Origin: Entrophospora sp. SA101
Lineage: Eukaryota; Glomeromycota; Glomeromycetes; Entrophosporales; Entrophosporaceae
NCBI GenBank assembly: GCA_958430865.1
Contig: CAUDNR010000583.1
Span: 1 to 24,329, forward strand
Reading direction: 5' to 3'
Length of the DNA: 24,329 nt
The notes below the pieces were generated by a model that was not told the DNA's origin, did no database searches, and was given only the letters and a program-made list of their open reading frames with translations. The first letter of the stretch is position 1. Each line of letters opens with the position of its first letter. This document shows, piece by piece, positions 9,121-17,525 of the stretch. Both the position numbers and the translations under genes were made by a program.

Positions 9121-9330
9121 ATGTCTCAACTATACATGAAGTCGAAACTATTTTGACCATTTGCAGATCTGGTCAAAATAGGGTCGAAATAAGGTCAAAA
9201 CTGATTTTTACTATGTAGTTGCTTCAAGTTGAAACATTTCGACTGGGGTTTTAATTTCGACTTCATGTATAGTCTCAACAACTATCTTCTTCTTTGCAAA
9301 AATGTTTAATTCGAAAATTTTATTAATTTA
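9121..9330 (+). pseudogene. Possible start of a small plus-strand gene, split by a MITE
   Basis: An ATG with an A-rich context (AAAATTAAAATG) lies about 150 bp after a TATA-like box. Element 9131-9271 is inserted after the fourth codon. With the element and one duplication copy removed, the frame reads MSQQLSSSLQKCLIRKFY and then stops. The region AAATGTTTAATT-GAAAATTTTAT recurs at 10241-10277, where the frame would continue past that stop. This could be a gene 5' end or chance; I cannot assign a family. Confidence 0.3.
9131..9271. mobile_element. TATACATG-type TIR element, copy 1 (141 bp)
   Basis: Seventeen-base perfect TIRs TATACATGAAGTCGAAA at both ends, with a perfect 8-bp duplication GTCTCAAC (9123-9130 and 9272-9279). 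The duplication length suits hAT or P-type elements, but the terminus does not fit the hAT YARNG pattern, so the superfamily is open. Closely related in TIR design to 9562-9736. Confidence 0.9.
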
Positions 9331-9333
9331 TGG
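9298..9333. repeat. Short direct repeat, copy A
   Basis: AAATGTTTAATTCGAAAATT followed by TTATTAATTTAT. It matches 10241-10277 with few changes. The two copies bracket the decayed minus-strand gene. Confidence 0.7.
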
Positions 9334-10212
9334 CATTGATGATTATGAAATGAGATGTATTTTCATCTACAAACCTTTTAAAACTTGTTATTTCATTACA
9401 TATTTGACCAATATCTTCTCTAACTTTTTCAAGTTTATATAATTTTTTTTTCATGTCATTAAATAATAGTTTGGTTGGCTCATCCAATTCTTGATAATGC
9501 TCATAATGCTCATAATCCTCATAATCCACATAAACCTCATAATCCACATAAACCTCATAACTATACATGCAGCCCAAAGTATTTTGACACTGTCATAAAG
9601 GGGTTACATGTGTAGTAAAGGGGTGTTACACTTATGTTTTTAATAATGTATGCCATAATTAATTTCTACTTTCTACCATCAAAATTGGAATAATTTGACC
9701 ATCAAAATCACCAAACCAATTTGGGCTGCATGTATACTCATAACCATCAAGATCTTCAATTACTCCTTGCTTCTAAATAATTATTCAGTTCAATCAAATG
9801 CGATTCATTTAATTCATCATGAATTTTCTTAAGCTTTTTAATTATCCTTACATATTCATCTAACCTATCAAGATTTTGACATCCTATAAAGCTATCCAAT
9901 TTATCAATCCTTTTTAATCTCAACCATTCCATTATGTCATCTCAATCAATATATAATTGTCATCTTCCTTCCTTATACCATGTTTTGTTTTACTACCATT
10001 ACATTTGCAATTTTTTTTGGATCTTTGATTTGCTTTATAATTTGACTAATTAGTTCTGATGGTAACTTAAATGCTTGAGGATTAATTTCTGCATACTCTA
10101 TGATCTCCCTTACCTTTACTAGGTCTCTGGCCTCAAATGGGTCTTTGCTAACATCTAGATAAGAAATTGCTTTAGCAATATAGTGATATGCTTGAATTAT
10201 ATATGCAAACAT
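9323..10212 (-). pseudogene. Decayed gene of unknown function with Tyr/Glu-rich repeats
   Basis: Three minus-strand pieces in order suggest one former protein. Piece 1 (10212-9973) starts at an ATG and encodes about 79 residues (AYHYIAKAISYLDVSKDPFE, KLPSELISQIIKQIKD). Piece 2 (about 9932-9756) encodes MEWLRLKRIDKLDSFIGCQ and a Lys/Glu/Leu-rich helical stretch. Piece 3 (9577-9323) encodes tandem YEVYVDYE/YEHY repeats, then a coiled-coil-like segment. Frameshifts separate pieces 1 and 2 and pieces 2 and 3, and a TIR element is inserted in the repeats. Removing that element restores an in-frame lead-in (VIEDLDGYEVYVDYE). A TATA-like TATATAAAAAG lies at 10233-10223, very close to the ATG. I do not recognise the family. 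Confidence 0.5.
9562..9736. mobile_element. TATACATG-type TIR element, copy 2 (175 bp)
   Basis: Seventeen-base perfect TIRs TATACATGCAGCCCAAA, with a perfect 8-bp duplication CTCATAAC (9554-9561 and 9737-9744). The target is the tandem CTCATAA-type repeat that encodes the Tyr/Glu-rich protein repeats on the minus strand. It shares the TATACATG-AG-C-AAA pattern and an internal TATTTTGAC with 9131-9271. Confidence 0.9.
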
Positions 10213-10222
10213 TTTTTGATTT

Positions 10223-10233
10223 CTTTTTATATA
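10223..10233 (-). promoter_or_regulatory. TATA-like box before the decayed minus-strand gene
   Basis: TATATAAAAAG on the minus strand, only about 10 bp before the ATG at 10212. This is close for a TATA box, so the real start may be further in or the box accidental. Confidence 0.3.
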
Positions 10234-10240
10234 GATAGCA

Positions 10241-10277
10241 GAAATGTTTAATTTGAAAATTTTATCAATTTATTATT
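10241..10277. repeat. Short direct repeat, copy B
   Basis: AAATGTTTAATTTGAAAATT followed by TTATCAATTTAT. It pairs with 9298-9333, and about 910 bp lie between the copies. Confidence 0.7.
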
Positions 10278-10407
10278 TTTCTAGTTTTGTTATCTGACAT
10301 GCTATGCATGTCTTGCTTGTTTCACTTGCTTTCCTATTATCTACTTTGACAAAAATTTTTTTTTTCTTGGAGTTACAACACATAGTAAATTGATATAAAA
10401 TCGAGAC

Positions 10408-11342
10408 CTACATGCCCTTGTGGATATGCAAGCTATAAAAATTAATGCTATTGAAAATAGTATTAAACAGGTATCTGGAGAAGCAAATAACACATTCTGT
10501 CCCAGAAACACCCATAGTACACAACATAAAGCCCTCTCGGGTCTTGATTAAAATTTTATCATTGTGATTTAAAACATGTTCTCTGCCTGGTTCCAAGAGT
10601 AGAACATTAACAAAAGTTCTCTTATTTGTTTCAAACCTAATTTCTTAATATCGTTTGTTTTTTTCTAATGGATAATAATGATAATGTTATTATTATAGAA
10701 ATGGTAATGATTTCAATATGTGCATACAATAGATATGGGATGTCCACCAGCAAAAAGGGGGTCTGAGACTATTAAATTGTTCTGTGTTATTAACAAAACA
10801 AAATTGGTTACACGAATAGTTTTGATATGTAAAAGTAAATATTTCAAGTCTTGTATCTCATTATTGTACTAGGTAAACATGTTCTAAATTTTTCACCAAC
10901 TATAATCCTTATGATATAGATACACATTATGCAAAAAACTCAATTTTGGCCAGGAGTTCTCAGACCCCCATATTGCTGGTGGACATCTCATATGTATGAT
11001 TAATTAAGTATTGTTACTTACAATTGAAATTGTACAATGTATACTTGTGACATATTTTTGATTGTCAATCCTCAAATTGCATGCCTTGTCATGCCCAATA
11101 GTTATATGATTTTGAGCTTCTGATAAAAAAACCCTTTTATTTTGATATACAACAGATGAAATTGCTTTAGCTTCAATTCTAGCAATCTCAGCTTTGAGTT
11201 TTAATATTTTTTTGTAGCATGCTTCAATTTCATGGTCATTTGTGTAACTGTTATCATCATTATTATTATTATTATTATTATATGGGGGTTTTCTAGCAAA
11301 AGGTAGCTTAAGTGCCCCTGACCAAAATTGAGTTTTTTGCAT
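10408..11342 (-). CDS. FHA-domain protein, split by an element-bearing intron
   Basis: Exon 1 (11342-11022, 107 codons) starts at an ATG. It encodes an Asn run (22-28, from an AAT microsatellite), a probable coiled coil (about 36-62) and the front of an FHA domain (about 66-107: NHITIGHDKACNLRIDNQKY, then VTSIHCTI). It ends at a strong donor GTAAGT (minus 11021). The back of the FHA domain is at about 10636-10408 (NKRTFVNVLLLEPGREHVLN, then HNDKILIKTREGFML), preceded by TTAG acceptor-like sequence. The phases of the two exons do not match simply, so a small exon may be missing or lost. FHA domains bind phosphothreonine, but the usual IGR arginine is His here (IGH, residue 84) and the S-x-x-H motif is altered, so binding may be weakened. 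The tail after FHA is short. A 261-bp TIR element lies in the intron. The gene may be functional or newly broken. Confidence 0.6.
10733..10993. mobile_element. TIR element carrying an inverted copy of the FHA gene start
   Basis: Inverted repeats of 36 bp with 3 mismatches (ATATGRGATGTCCACCAGC at the outside, GGGGGTCTGAGA at the inside) occupy 10733-10768 and 10958-10993. Flanking TA dinucleotides would fit a mariner-type target, but the exact boundary is ambiguous. The right half (about 10867-10957) reads on the plus strand like the FHA gene's promoter plus its first codons (ATGCAAAAAACTCAATTTTGG), inverted relative to the gene itself. Confidence 0.75.
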
Positions 11343-11934
11343 AATATGTATTTATATTATGAGAATTATAACTGATGAAAAAATCAGGTCATGTTTACTT
11401 AATAAAAAAATGAGTAATTGGGAAACGAAGAATTTTTTAAAATAATTTGCAAAATAGGTTTGAATTGATCTACAACCCCAAATTTTTATTTGCTACACGA
11501 AATTCGATAAAAAAAATTTATTATAATACAAACGTTAAAAAATTGATAAATGGACAAAGAATATCTTTATATGGATTACCTACGTGCTGACGAAGGTTGG
11601 TATACAAATAATTTTTCCGGTCTTCTGATAAAGGGACAACTTCAAGAAAATTTAGCTGTGTATTTTATCAAAATTAGTAATCTTCAAAAGATTATAAGAA
11701 TATTCTTCACCAGATTTTTTTGAAAATAAACTATTCCAATATCAGCTGTCAAGCGAAAATGATGATGCTTTTTTATATTTGGTAAAGTTCTAAAATGATC
11801 TTTTAACATTGAATTAAAGTCTTTCCATTTCCAATCTATCCTATTAATGTATCCAATAGACTTATTATAAGGATACGTTCACAAAGACCTAATTTTCATT
11901 TTCATCAACACCAACAACATTTGCATCACATGAT
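11343..11934. other. Intergenic between FHA gene and MATH-BTB pseudogene
   Basis: AT-rich. 11343-11410 is the FHA gene's upstream region and is duplicated in inverted form inside the 10733-10993 element. No other feature is recognised. Confidence 0.5.
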
Positions 11935-12411
11935 CAACAACAACAACATCCCGCTACCACACAATTGCATTTCCGTCTGAATTGGAACAATACCAGAGAA
12001 CACATTCTTGGACAACTCGTGGTTTCCAAGATTGGACTAAATTAATGCACAGCGAGGCTTTTATATATAGTGGTAGATTCAAATCACCAAGAGGTATAAA
12101 TGATGCAAGTTATTTAAATCCACCACGACAAATTTGGGTCCCAGTATCACTTTTCGATAATATTAATAATGGCGATGGTGGTGATGACTGTAATAGTCAT
12201 ATTATTATAAAAATAATAGCAATAATATTCAAAATGAAGAAGATTCTGATTATGTATGGAGAATGAAAATGTATCAAAATAGATATCAGAATGAAGTTTC
12301 TTTGTTTCTAGAAGCTATTCAAACATCTTTTGAAAAACAAAATTGTATTATGAGAAAGAATAATATTGAATTTCAATTCTCAGTTTATCAACTATTAAAG
12401 ATTCTTCTGCC

Positions 12412-12483
12412 TCTTCTTCTTCTTCTTCTTCTTCTTCTTCATCATCTTCATCATCATCATCTTCATCATCTTCATCTTCTTCT
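12412..12483. repeat. CTT/CAT trinucleotide microsatellite
   Basis: Pure and interrupted CTT and CAT triplets that encode a serine run in the frame of the MATH-BTB pseudogene. Length change here may explain one of its frameshift-prone regions. Confidence 0.9.
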
Positions 12484-12839
12484 AATGACGATAATAGCAT
12501 CAATAACTGTTCTGTTTCTGCTTCTACTTCTTTTTTGGCATCACCTTCATCATTAAAAGCTTGTTCAAAAGAGACTCCACAATTGGTTTATGTATCTGAT
12601 AGGTTTAAATAGAATTTGATTTACAAGATCCGTGCGTTTATCATGGAACACACACTATTGGAATATTTCAAGATCTTCTTCAAAACAATGTTAATAATGG
12701 TGTTGGTAATGTTGGTCGGAAAAGGATAAAGATTGAAGAGGATGTCAATATATTTATTAGAGTTCGTATTCACGCCTATACTAAGCCACAATTACAAGAT
12801 TACTATAGAGGTTTCAATGCCGGTAATGCTAATAGCACA

Positions 12840-12965
12840 ATAGTTTTAGTGATATTAATGGTAATAATAATAGTTTTAACTTTACTAGTAATAATAATAA
12901 TATCTTTAATAGTAATAATAATATTAATAATAGTTTTAATAACAATAATATTTTTAGTTTTAGCA
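12840..12965. repeat. AAT/AGT-rich low-complexity tract
   Basis: Interrupted AATAATAATAGTTTTA units that in the pseudogene frame would encode an Asn/Ser/Phe-rich linker. Open frames on both strands across it are low-complexity artefacts. Confidence 0.7.
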
Positions 12966-13711
12966 ATGGTAAAAGTGTTGAACTACAACAATGTCCTGGA
13001 TCATTTGAAAGATTTATTGATAATGACACATTTTTTGATGTTCAATTAACAAGATAATTGTGACGTTGTTAATAAGAATATTGATTTTACAAGTAATGAT
13101 TCTAATTCTTGTCATACATCATCATCTCCTTCACCTTACACTTCCAGTCCGCCTAATATAAAAAAAATTAAAGCTCACAAAGTCTTACTTTCACAACGAT
13201 CAGAATATTTTGATAGAATGTTCAAAGTGGTTATAAAGAATCTACAATGAAGAGAATACCAATTAAAAGCACATCACATGAGATTTTCTACATAATAATA
13301 TGTTACCTCTACTCATTAAAACTACCAGATAATAATAATAACAATGACACCAATCATAACAATAACAATAACAATAACAGTAATCATATATCATTATCAT
13401 ACAAAATATTAAAAGAAATTTATATTAATGCTGATATGATGTGATTAGAACATTTAGCAAACTTGACTGCCAAACGATTATCATACATAGCAAATCATGA
13501 TACATGGGACCAGCTGTTGAAGATTACCTGGTGATCATCAAACATTGCACCAGCTAGTAGATTGCAATTGAAAAGGGTAATTTTGAAGTATGCATATAAG
13601 AATTGGTCATTTTTAAAGACTACTGAAAGTATGAAAAATTTGATTGCTAACTCGTCTATTGAAAATATTGAAGAGTTGATAGAAACTAAAATGTTTGGTG
13701 TTTTTAATTGA

Positions 13712-14150
13712 TTGATAGATGAATCGGTGAAAAAAAGAAATAGATTTTAGTGTTCCATGTCGAAACCCAAAAAGGAAACAAAATGGTCGTAAATGCGGTT
13801 GCAGCCAGCAGTTGCAATCATTTTTATATGACGCAAAGGTGGTAGCAACCATCATCAAAAGTTGCAGCCGGTATTCTTAATAGATTTATACAGAGAATAT
13901 ATATATATGTGCGTGCGCGTGTATATAATTTTTATAGAATGCATGTTATAAAAAAAATATATGTAAATTTTTTTTCAATATTTTGGTTTTTAGTCCTTCC
14001 TCTAAATAAATTATCAATAATTATTTGATAGTATTAGAAAATAAATTCTTCTGTGTGCTTGAGCTGTTGATCATTTTCCCAGTCATTCATTATCAGTCAA
14101 TAAAAATTTGAACCCTGGAATTTTCCGATCATTGTTTTTGACAAAAAAAC
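13712..14150. other. Intergenic upstream of the F-box gene
   Basis: Contains degenerate GGTTGCAGCC/GCAACCATC repeats at 13795-13870 and an AT/GC dinucleotide run (ATATATATGTGCGTGCGCGTGTATATA) at about 13900-13927. No clear TATA box lies within 60 bp of the F-box ATG; CAATAAAAATTTG near 14098 is the nearest AT-rich candidate. Confidence 0.5.
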
Positions 14151-15527
14151 ATGCCTCCTTTACCTTTAGAACTTTTAATTGAGATATTTAAATATATTGA
14201 AGATGATTATAAAGTATTATATTCTTTTGTCCTTGTTAATAAACAATGGCATGATATCAACATTCCAAAACTATGGAGAGATCCATTTATTTCTGAAGGC
14301 AGCACCAAAGTATTAATTAATTGTTTATTTGCAGAAGACAGAAGTTTTTTTATGTTAAATGACATTGGAATGAATTTTATATTGGAGAAGCCACCATTAC
14401 ATAACTATGCAAAATTTACTACAGAATTAAAATGTAGAATTTTTGGCTCTATGGAATTTCCTGATTGCCTTGAGAAAAGATTATTAGAATTTATTTTAGA
14501 TAATTCAGAAGGTATCAAAAGTCTCAGGCCTTCTCATAACATTAGGAGCGAATTGATCATTAACAATCATAGATTTGGACCTTGTTTTAAAAATCTTTAT
14601 AAATTAAAATGCTATACTTCTGATGGATTTAAATTTTTTATCAGATTAGCAAATATTTGTAAAAATATTCACGACTTAAAAATATCTTTTAAACACGGAT
14701 CGGATGATTATGGTCTTGCTCAACTAGTTAGGAATCAAAATCAAATTAAACATTTAACTATAAAAACTTTATATAGTTATGGCAGCACATATACATCCGA
14801 TGAATTGAAAGAAGCAGTCTTGAAGCACTCACAATCAATAACTTTTTATAAAAGTTCAGGGAGTATTATGAAGTTAGATGATTTAATCCCAACATTCAAA
14901 AATTTAAAATCAATGTCATTATTTAATTATGATAGACATCATACTACCAATAAATTTGCAGGTGTAGAATCAATTTTATTTTCAAAGCTTGAAGTTTTAA
15001 ACTTGGGATTTTCTAATTGCCCTTTTTTATTAAAGCTTTCGGAATTCATTATGATAAATGGAAGCACTCTCAAAATTTTAGCAATTAAGGGTAAGCCACA
15101 AGATGAGATCCACATTAAAAATGTGATTCAATCTGTTGCGTCAAAATGTCAAAATCTGGAAGAATTGACTATTTTTTACAAGGATAACATGGTCGAAGAA
15201 TTACATGAACTTTTTAATAGTTGCATTAAATTGAGATATATTAGATTTAGATCAATTGTTAAGGAATATAAAACAGATGGTAATAGAATATTAGCTATTT
15301 TGAATCAAACATTACCAAAAAATTTAAATACAATAATCTTTGAACATAAAGTTATTATATCTGATAGCTATTTAGAAAATCTAATGAATAATTGGAAAGG
15401 GCCTAGACCTCTTAACATAAAATTAGTTGGACATAAATATCAATTGGAAAGAAGTCTGCTTGATGAATCACTTAAAAAATATCAAGATCTAGGATTTTTA
15501 AAATATCAATTCATTGGATATTTTTAA
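14151..15527 (+). CDS. F-box protein with leucine-rich C-terminal region
   Basis: An intact 458-residue single-exon protein. An F-box occupies about residues 1-45 (PPLPLELLIEIFKYIEDD, YSFVLVNKQWHDINIPKLWR). The rest contains repeated L-x-x-L-x-L segments compatible with degenerate leucine-rich repeats (for example NLYKLKCYT, IHDLKISF, IKHLTIKTL, LEVLNLGFSNC, NLEELTIFYK). F-box proteins link substrates to SCF (Skp1-Cullin1) ubiquitin ligases, and the repeat region would be the substrate-binding part (inference). The start has an A-rich context (GACAAAAAAACATG) and puts the F-box at the very N-terminus, as usual for this family. No disruption is seen. It is a neighbour of the MATH-BTB pseudogene, with no sign of co-regulation. 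Confidence 0.93.
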   Translation: MPPLPLELLIEIFKYIEDDYKVLYSFVLVNKQWHDINIPKLWRDPFISEGSTKVLINCLFAEDRSFFMLNDIGMNFILEKPPLHNYAKFTTELKCRIFGSMEFPDCLEKRLLEFILDNSEGIKSLRPSHNIRSELIINNHRFGPCFKNLYKLKCYTSDGFKFFIRLANICKNIHDLKISFKHGSDDYGLAQLVRNQNQIKHLTIKTLYSYGSTYTSDELKEAVLKHSQSITFYKSSGSIMKLDDLIPTFKNLKSMSLFNYDRHHTTNKFAGVESILFSKLEVLNLGFSNCPFLLKLSEFIMINGSTLKILAIKGKPQDEIHIKNVIQSVASKCQNLEELTIFYKDNMVEELHELFNSCIKLRYIRFRSIVKEYKTDGNRILAILNQTLPKNLNTIIFEHKVIISDSYLENLMNNWKGPRPLNIKLVGHKYQLERSLLDESLKKYQDLGFLKYQFIGYF

Positions 15528-15752
15528 TATTAATATATCAAATTACAACATTATAAGAACTATATGGGGCATACTACAACAAAACAAATGATTTTTGGAA
15601 TTTTTAACAAAATATTTTTTGTATATTAATGAGTTTGACTCATCTCCTAATTCTCATAACTGATTATTATCACCATTAATGATATATGTGCTTTCATAAG
15701 TGTACTCATTTAGCATTTCAAAGCTAATATATTAAATTAAAAGTTTTTTTTA
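15528..15752. other. Intergenic between convergent genes
   Basis: Short AT-rich stretch between the stop of the F-box gene and the minus-strand stop at 15753. No feature is recognised. Confidence 0.5.
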
Positions 15753-16530
15753 TTAAGAGTGAATTTCCAATATATTGACAACATCAGCTCTTACAGGGTA
15801 ATAATACTTTCCATCAACTGATTTTATGCTGTTTATATGATAAATTTCAGACTCTCCAATACCATGATCTGTTAGTCGTAAAAATACCCAATCACTTGCA
15901 TTTGTAATAATTCCGTACATGACTTTTTGCTTGCCAGCATTAATCTAAAAAAAAAATAAAAAATTATAATAGAAACAATTCAGATCAAGCTTGTTCACTC
16001 ATAGATATATGGATAAAATGTACTTACATCCAACGCAGTTTCCATTGATATATAAGCTTGAGCTCTCCCTTGATCAAAACTTTCTCTTTTTGTTTCTACA
16101 ATACAAACATAAAACTGGTTAAATTTAACAATAAATTCGACTCTTCCATTGGCTGGGACAATTTTTCCTTCAAGTTCTTGTTCAAAAGTAGTAGAGACAT
16201 TACCACCCATAAAATCCAAAACAATACATTATAGTTGTTATTAACATAAATATAAAACTTAGTGATACAGAACTATAGTGCAAGCATTATTTGAACATAC
16301 CAGAAGCTAAAAGGATTATAGGAGAAATAAATTCTTTTCTTTTTGCTTCTTTACCAATGTTTATTGGACCAGCTTGACGGGAAACCAGCTACAATTCAAG
16401 AATTTTATGAAAAAAAAAGTAGGACAAAAAATAATCAGATTTTTAATATAAATAATGGATTTTCTGATTCATGCTCATCTATAAGAAGAGACCATAAATC
16501 CAAATTTGGATTGTCACTAGTGATGCTCAT
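15753..16530 (-). CDS. PD-(D/E)XK nuclease-like gene, 5' half probably damaged
   Basis: Four minus-strand exons are proposed. Exon A starts at ATG 16530 (MSITSDNPNLDLWSLLIDEH). Exon B is 16388-16301 (GPINIGKEAKRKEFISPIIL). Exon C is about 16210-16028 (GGNVSTTFEQELEGKIVPAN, GRVEFIVKFNQFYVCIVETK, then QGRAQAYISMETALD). Exon D is 15944-15753 (VMYGIITNASDWVFLRL, ending NILEIHS). The C-D junction is clean: GTAAGT donor at 16027, TTTTAG acceptor, both phase 0. GRVEF followed about 12 residues later by VETK fits the E/D...(D/E)XK active-site layout of this nuclease fold. Such domains occur in many fungal repeat proteins, and nuclease activity here is inferred. Exon A runs into a TGA without a clear donor, and exon C is preceded by an in-frame TAA, so B-C cannot be joined cleanly. 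Either a frameshift or an unseen splice pattern is present. Confidence 0.6.
15945..16027 (-). other. Intron C-D of the nuclease-like gene
   Basis: An 83-bp GT-AG intron on the minus strand, GTAAGT donor, T-rich tract before TTTTAG. Both exons stay in frame across it. Confidence 0.85.
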
Positions 16531-17144
16531 TTGACAAGTCATCTAGTCAATCAAAAAAATAAAAATAAAAATCTCTATCTCCGTTGTTAGAACTAAAATG
16601 GAAAACTCATCAGATAAGTATTCATCCTGTGGCTGGAATTATGAAAATCGTTCATGGCCCCATAAATTAGCATGAACAGGAAAGACCTATATATAATTTA
16701 AGTTTCATACTGTAAAATAGTAAATTATAAATCACGGGAAACGAACATATAAATCGGAAATGATTTACATGTATCACGAAGTGAAAATTGGGAAACGATT
16801 ATCACGGAATAACTCAACAAGAAATAAACAGCATGGTAGAAATTTGAATTTGATCGACATTCGTAATTATCACATTTTCATGTTACACATAAAATTGTAA
16901 AATCCGTTGTTAATTAATATTAACGTTTCTTTGTTTTTTTTTTGAACTTTGTTAAAAAGTAAGCTTTTAAAAATTATAATTGAAAAAGCTCCTTTTTATT
17001 ATAGGCTACAAAGAATTCTTTCTATTTCTTTTTTACAAAGTTATTTTGTTTCTTTTGTCCCTTTTCTGCTTTCGTTTATCAACCATGTCAACAAATAGTC
17101 ATTGTTAATTTTCTATTTATTGTTTATTATAGGTTACAAACTAC
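16531..17144. other. Intergenic, AT-rich
   Basis: TTATTATAGGCTACAAA at about 16999 and TTTATCAACCATGTCAACAAA at about 17077 recur with small changes at 17124-17140 and 17275-17296, so a small upstream region appears duplicated. No gene is accepted here. Confidence 0.45.
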
Positions 17145-17146
17145 TA

Positions 17147-17250
17147 CAGTATAATGAAATTACTTTCATAATAATAATGTGCGACAAATTAAAATACAAA
17201 GATTTTTAAAATCTGTTGAAATGAAGTCCATTGAAACAAGGATTATACTG
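17147..17250. mobile_element. Short mariner/pogo-like MITE (104 bp)
   Basis: Ends CAGTATAAT and ATTATACTG form a TIR, with TA on each side (17145-17146 and 17251-17252) as the target duplication. The interior has no coding frame. The CAGT start and TA target suit Tc1/mariner/pogo elements. Its TIR does not match those of the two larger mariner elements here. Confidence 0.7.
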
Positions 17251-17282
17251 TATATTGTTTTTCTGTTTTTTTTTTATCAATC

Positions 17283-17525
17283 ATGTCAACAAAACAATTT
17301 AGCATAATCTTTATTAATCTGACAACAAAGGATTTAAAAAATTTATTCAAATATATAAAGGCCAAAAATTTTTATTCTTGTAAAATCATTCTGATTGAAA
17401 ATAAAATAAACTCTCAAAACAATCTCCTAAAAATATTAAAACTAAATTCAATAAATTTAACCTACACTACCCAGAAAAAAGTATTTGGACACCTATTTAC
17501 ATTAATTACCCAAAAACATACATAA
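17283..17525 (+). pseudogene. Small gene fragment cut by a mariner insertion (uncertain)
   Basis: An ATG-started frame with an AT-biased but not simple composition (MSTKQFSIIFINLTTKDLKN) whose 3' part, from 17463, is only the left TIR of the mariner element. If the element is removed the frame runs about four more residues past NLTY and then stops. A near copy of its start (ATGTCAACAAA with TTTATCAA before it) lies at about 17085. The family is unknown and it could be chance. Confidence 0.3.

Larger units (their letters stand above)
11935..13711 (+). pseudogene. MATH-BTB pseudogene
   Basis: A broken paralogue of the 1161-2465 gene on the same strand. MATH pieces are THSWTTRGFQDWTKL and IYSGRFKSPRG (12000-12100), YVWRMKMYQNRY and VSLFLEAIQTSFEKQN (12250-12345), and NIFIRVRIHAY (about 12750). 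BTB pieces are GSFERFIDNDTFFDVQL (about 13000), KAHKVLLSQRSEYFDRMF (13175-13225) and a C-terminal helical part ending at TGA 13709-13711. Long inserts separate them: a Ser homopolymer from a TCT/TCA microsatellite, and Asn/Ser-rich stretches. Disruptions include frameshifts near 12220, 12395, 12610, 13055 and 13227, a TAG at about 12609, and TGAs near 13441 and 13533. No good ATG precedes the first MATH block in frame. It is not expected to make a full protein. Confidence 0.85.

Noticed and set aside
12829..13049. Leu-rich and Ile/Val-rich frames on both strands, looking like membrane segments
   Set aside because: They are translations of an AAT/AGT repeat tract inside the MATH-BTB pseudogene, not real membrane proteins.
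13613..13858. 81-residue minus-strand frame
   Set aside because: Antisense to the 3' end of the MATH-BTB pseudogene and degenerate repeats; no motif of its own.
16343..16534. Plus-strand frame of 63 residues
   Set aside because: It runs antisense to exons A and B of the nuclease-like gene, which have better sequence support.
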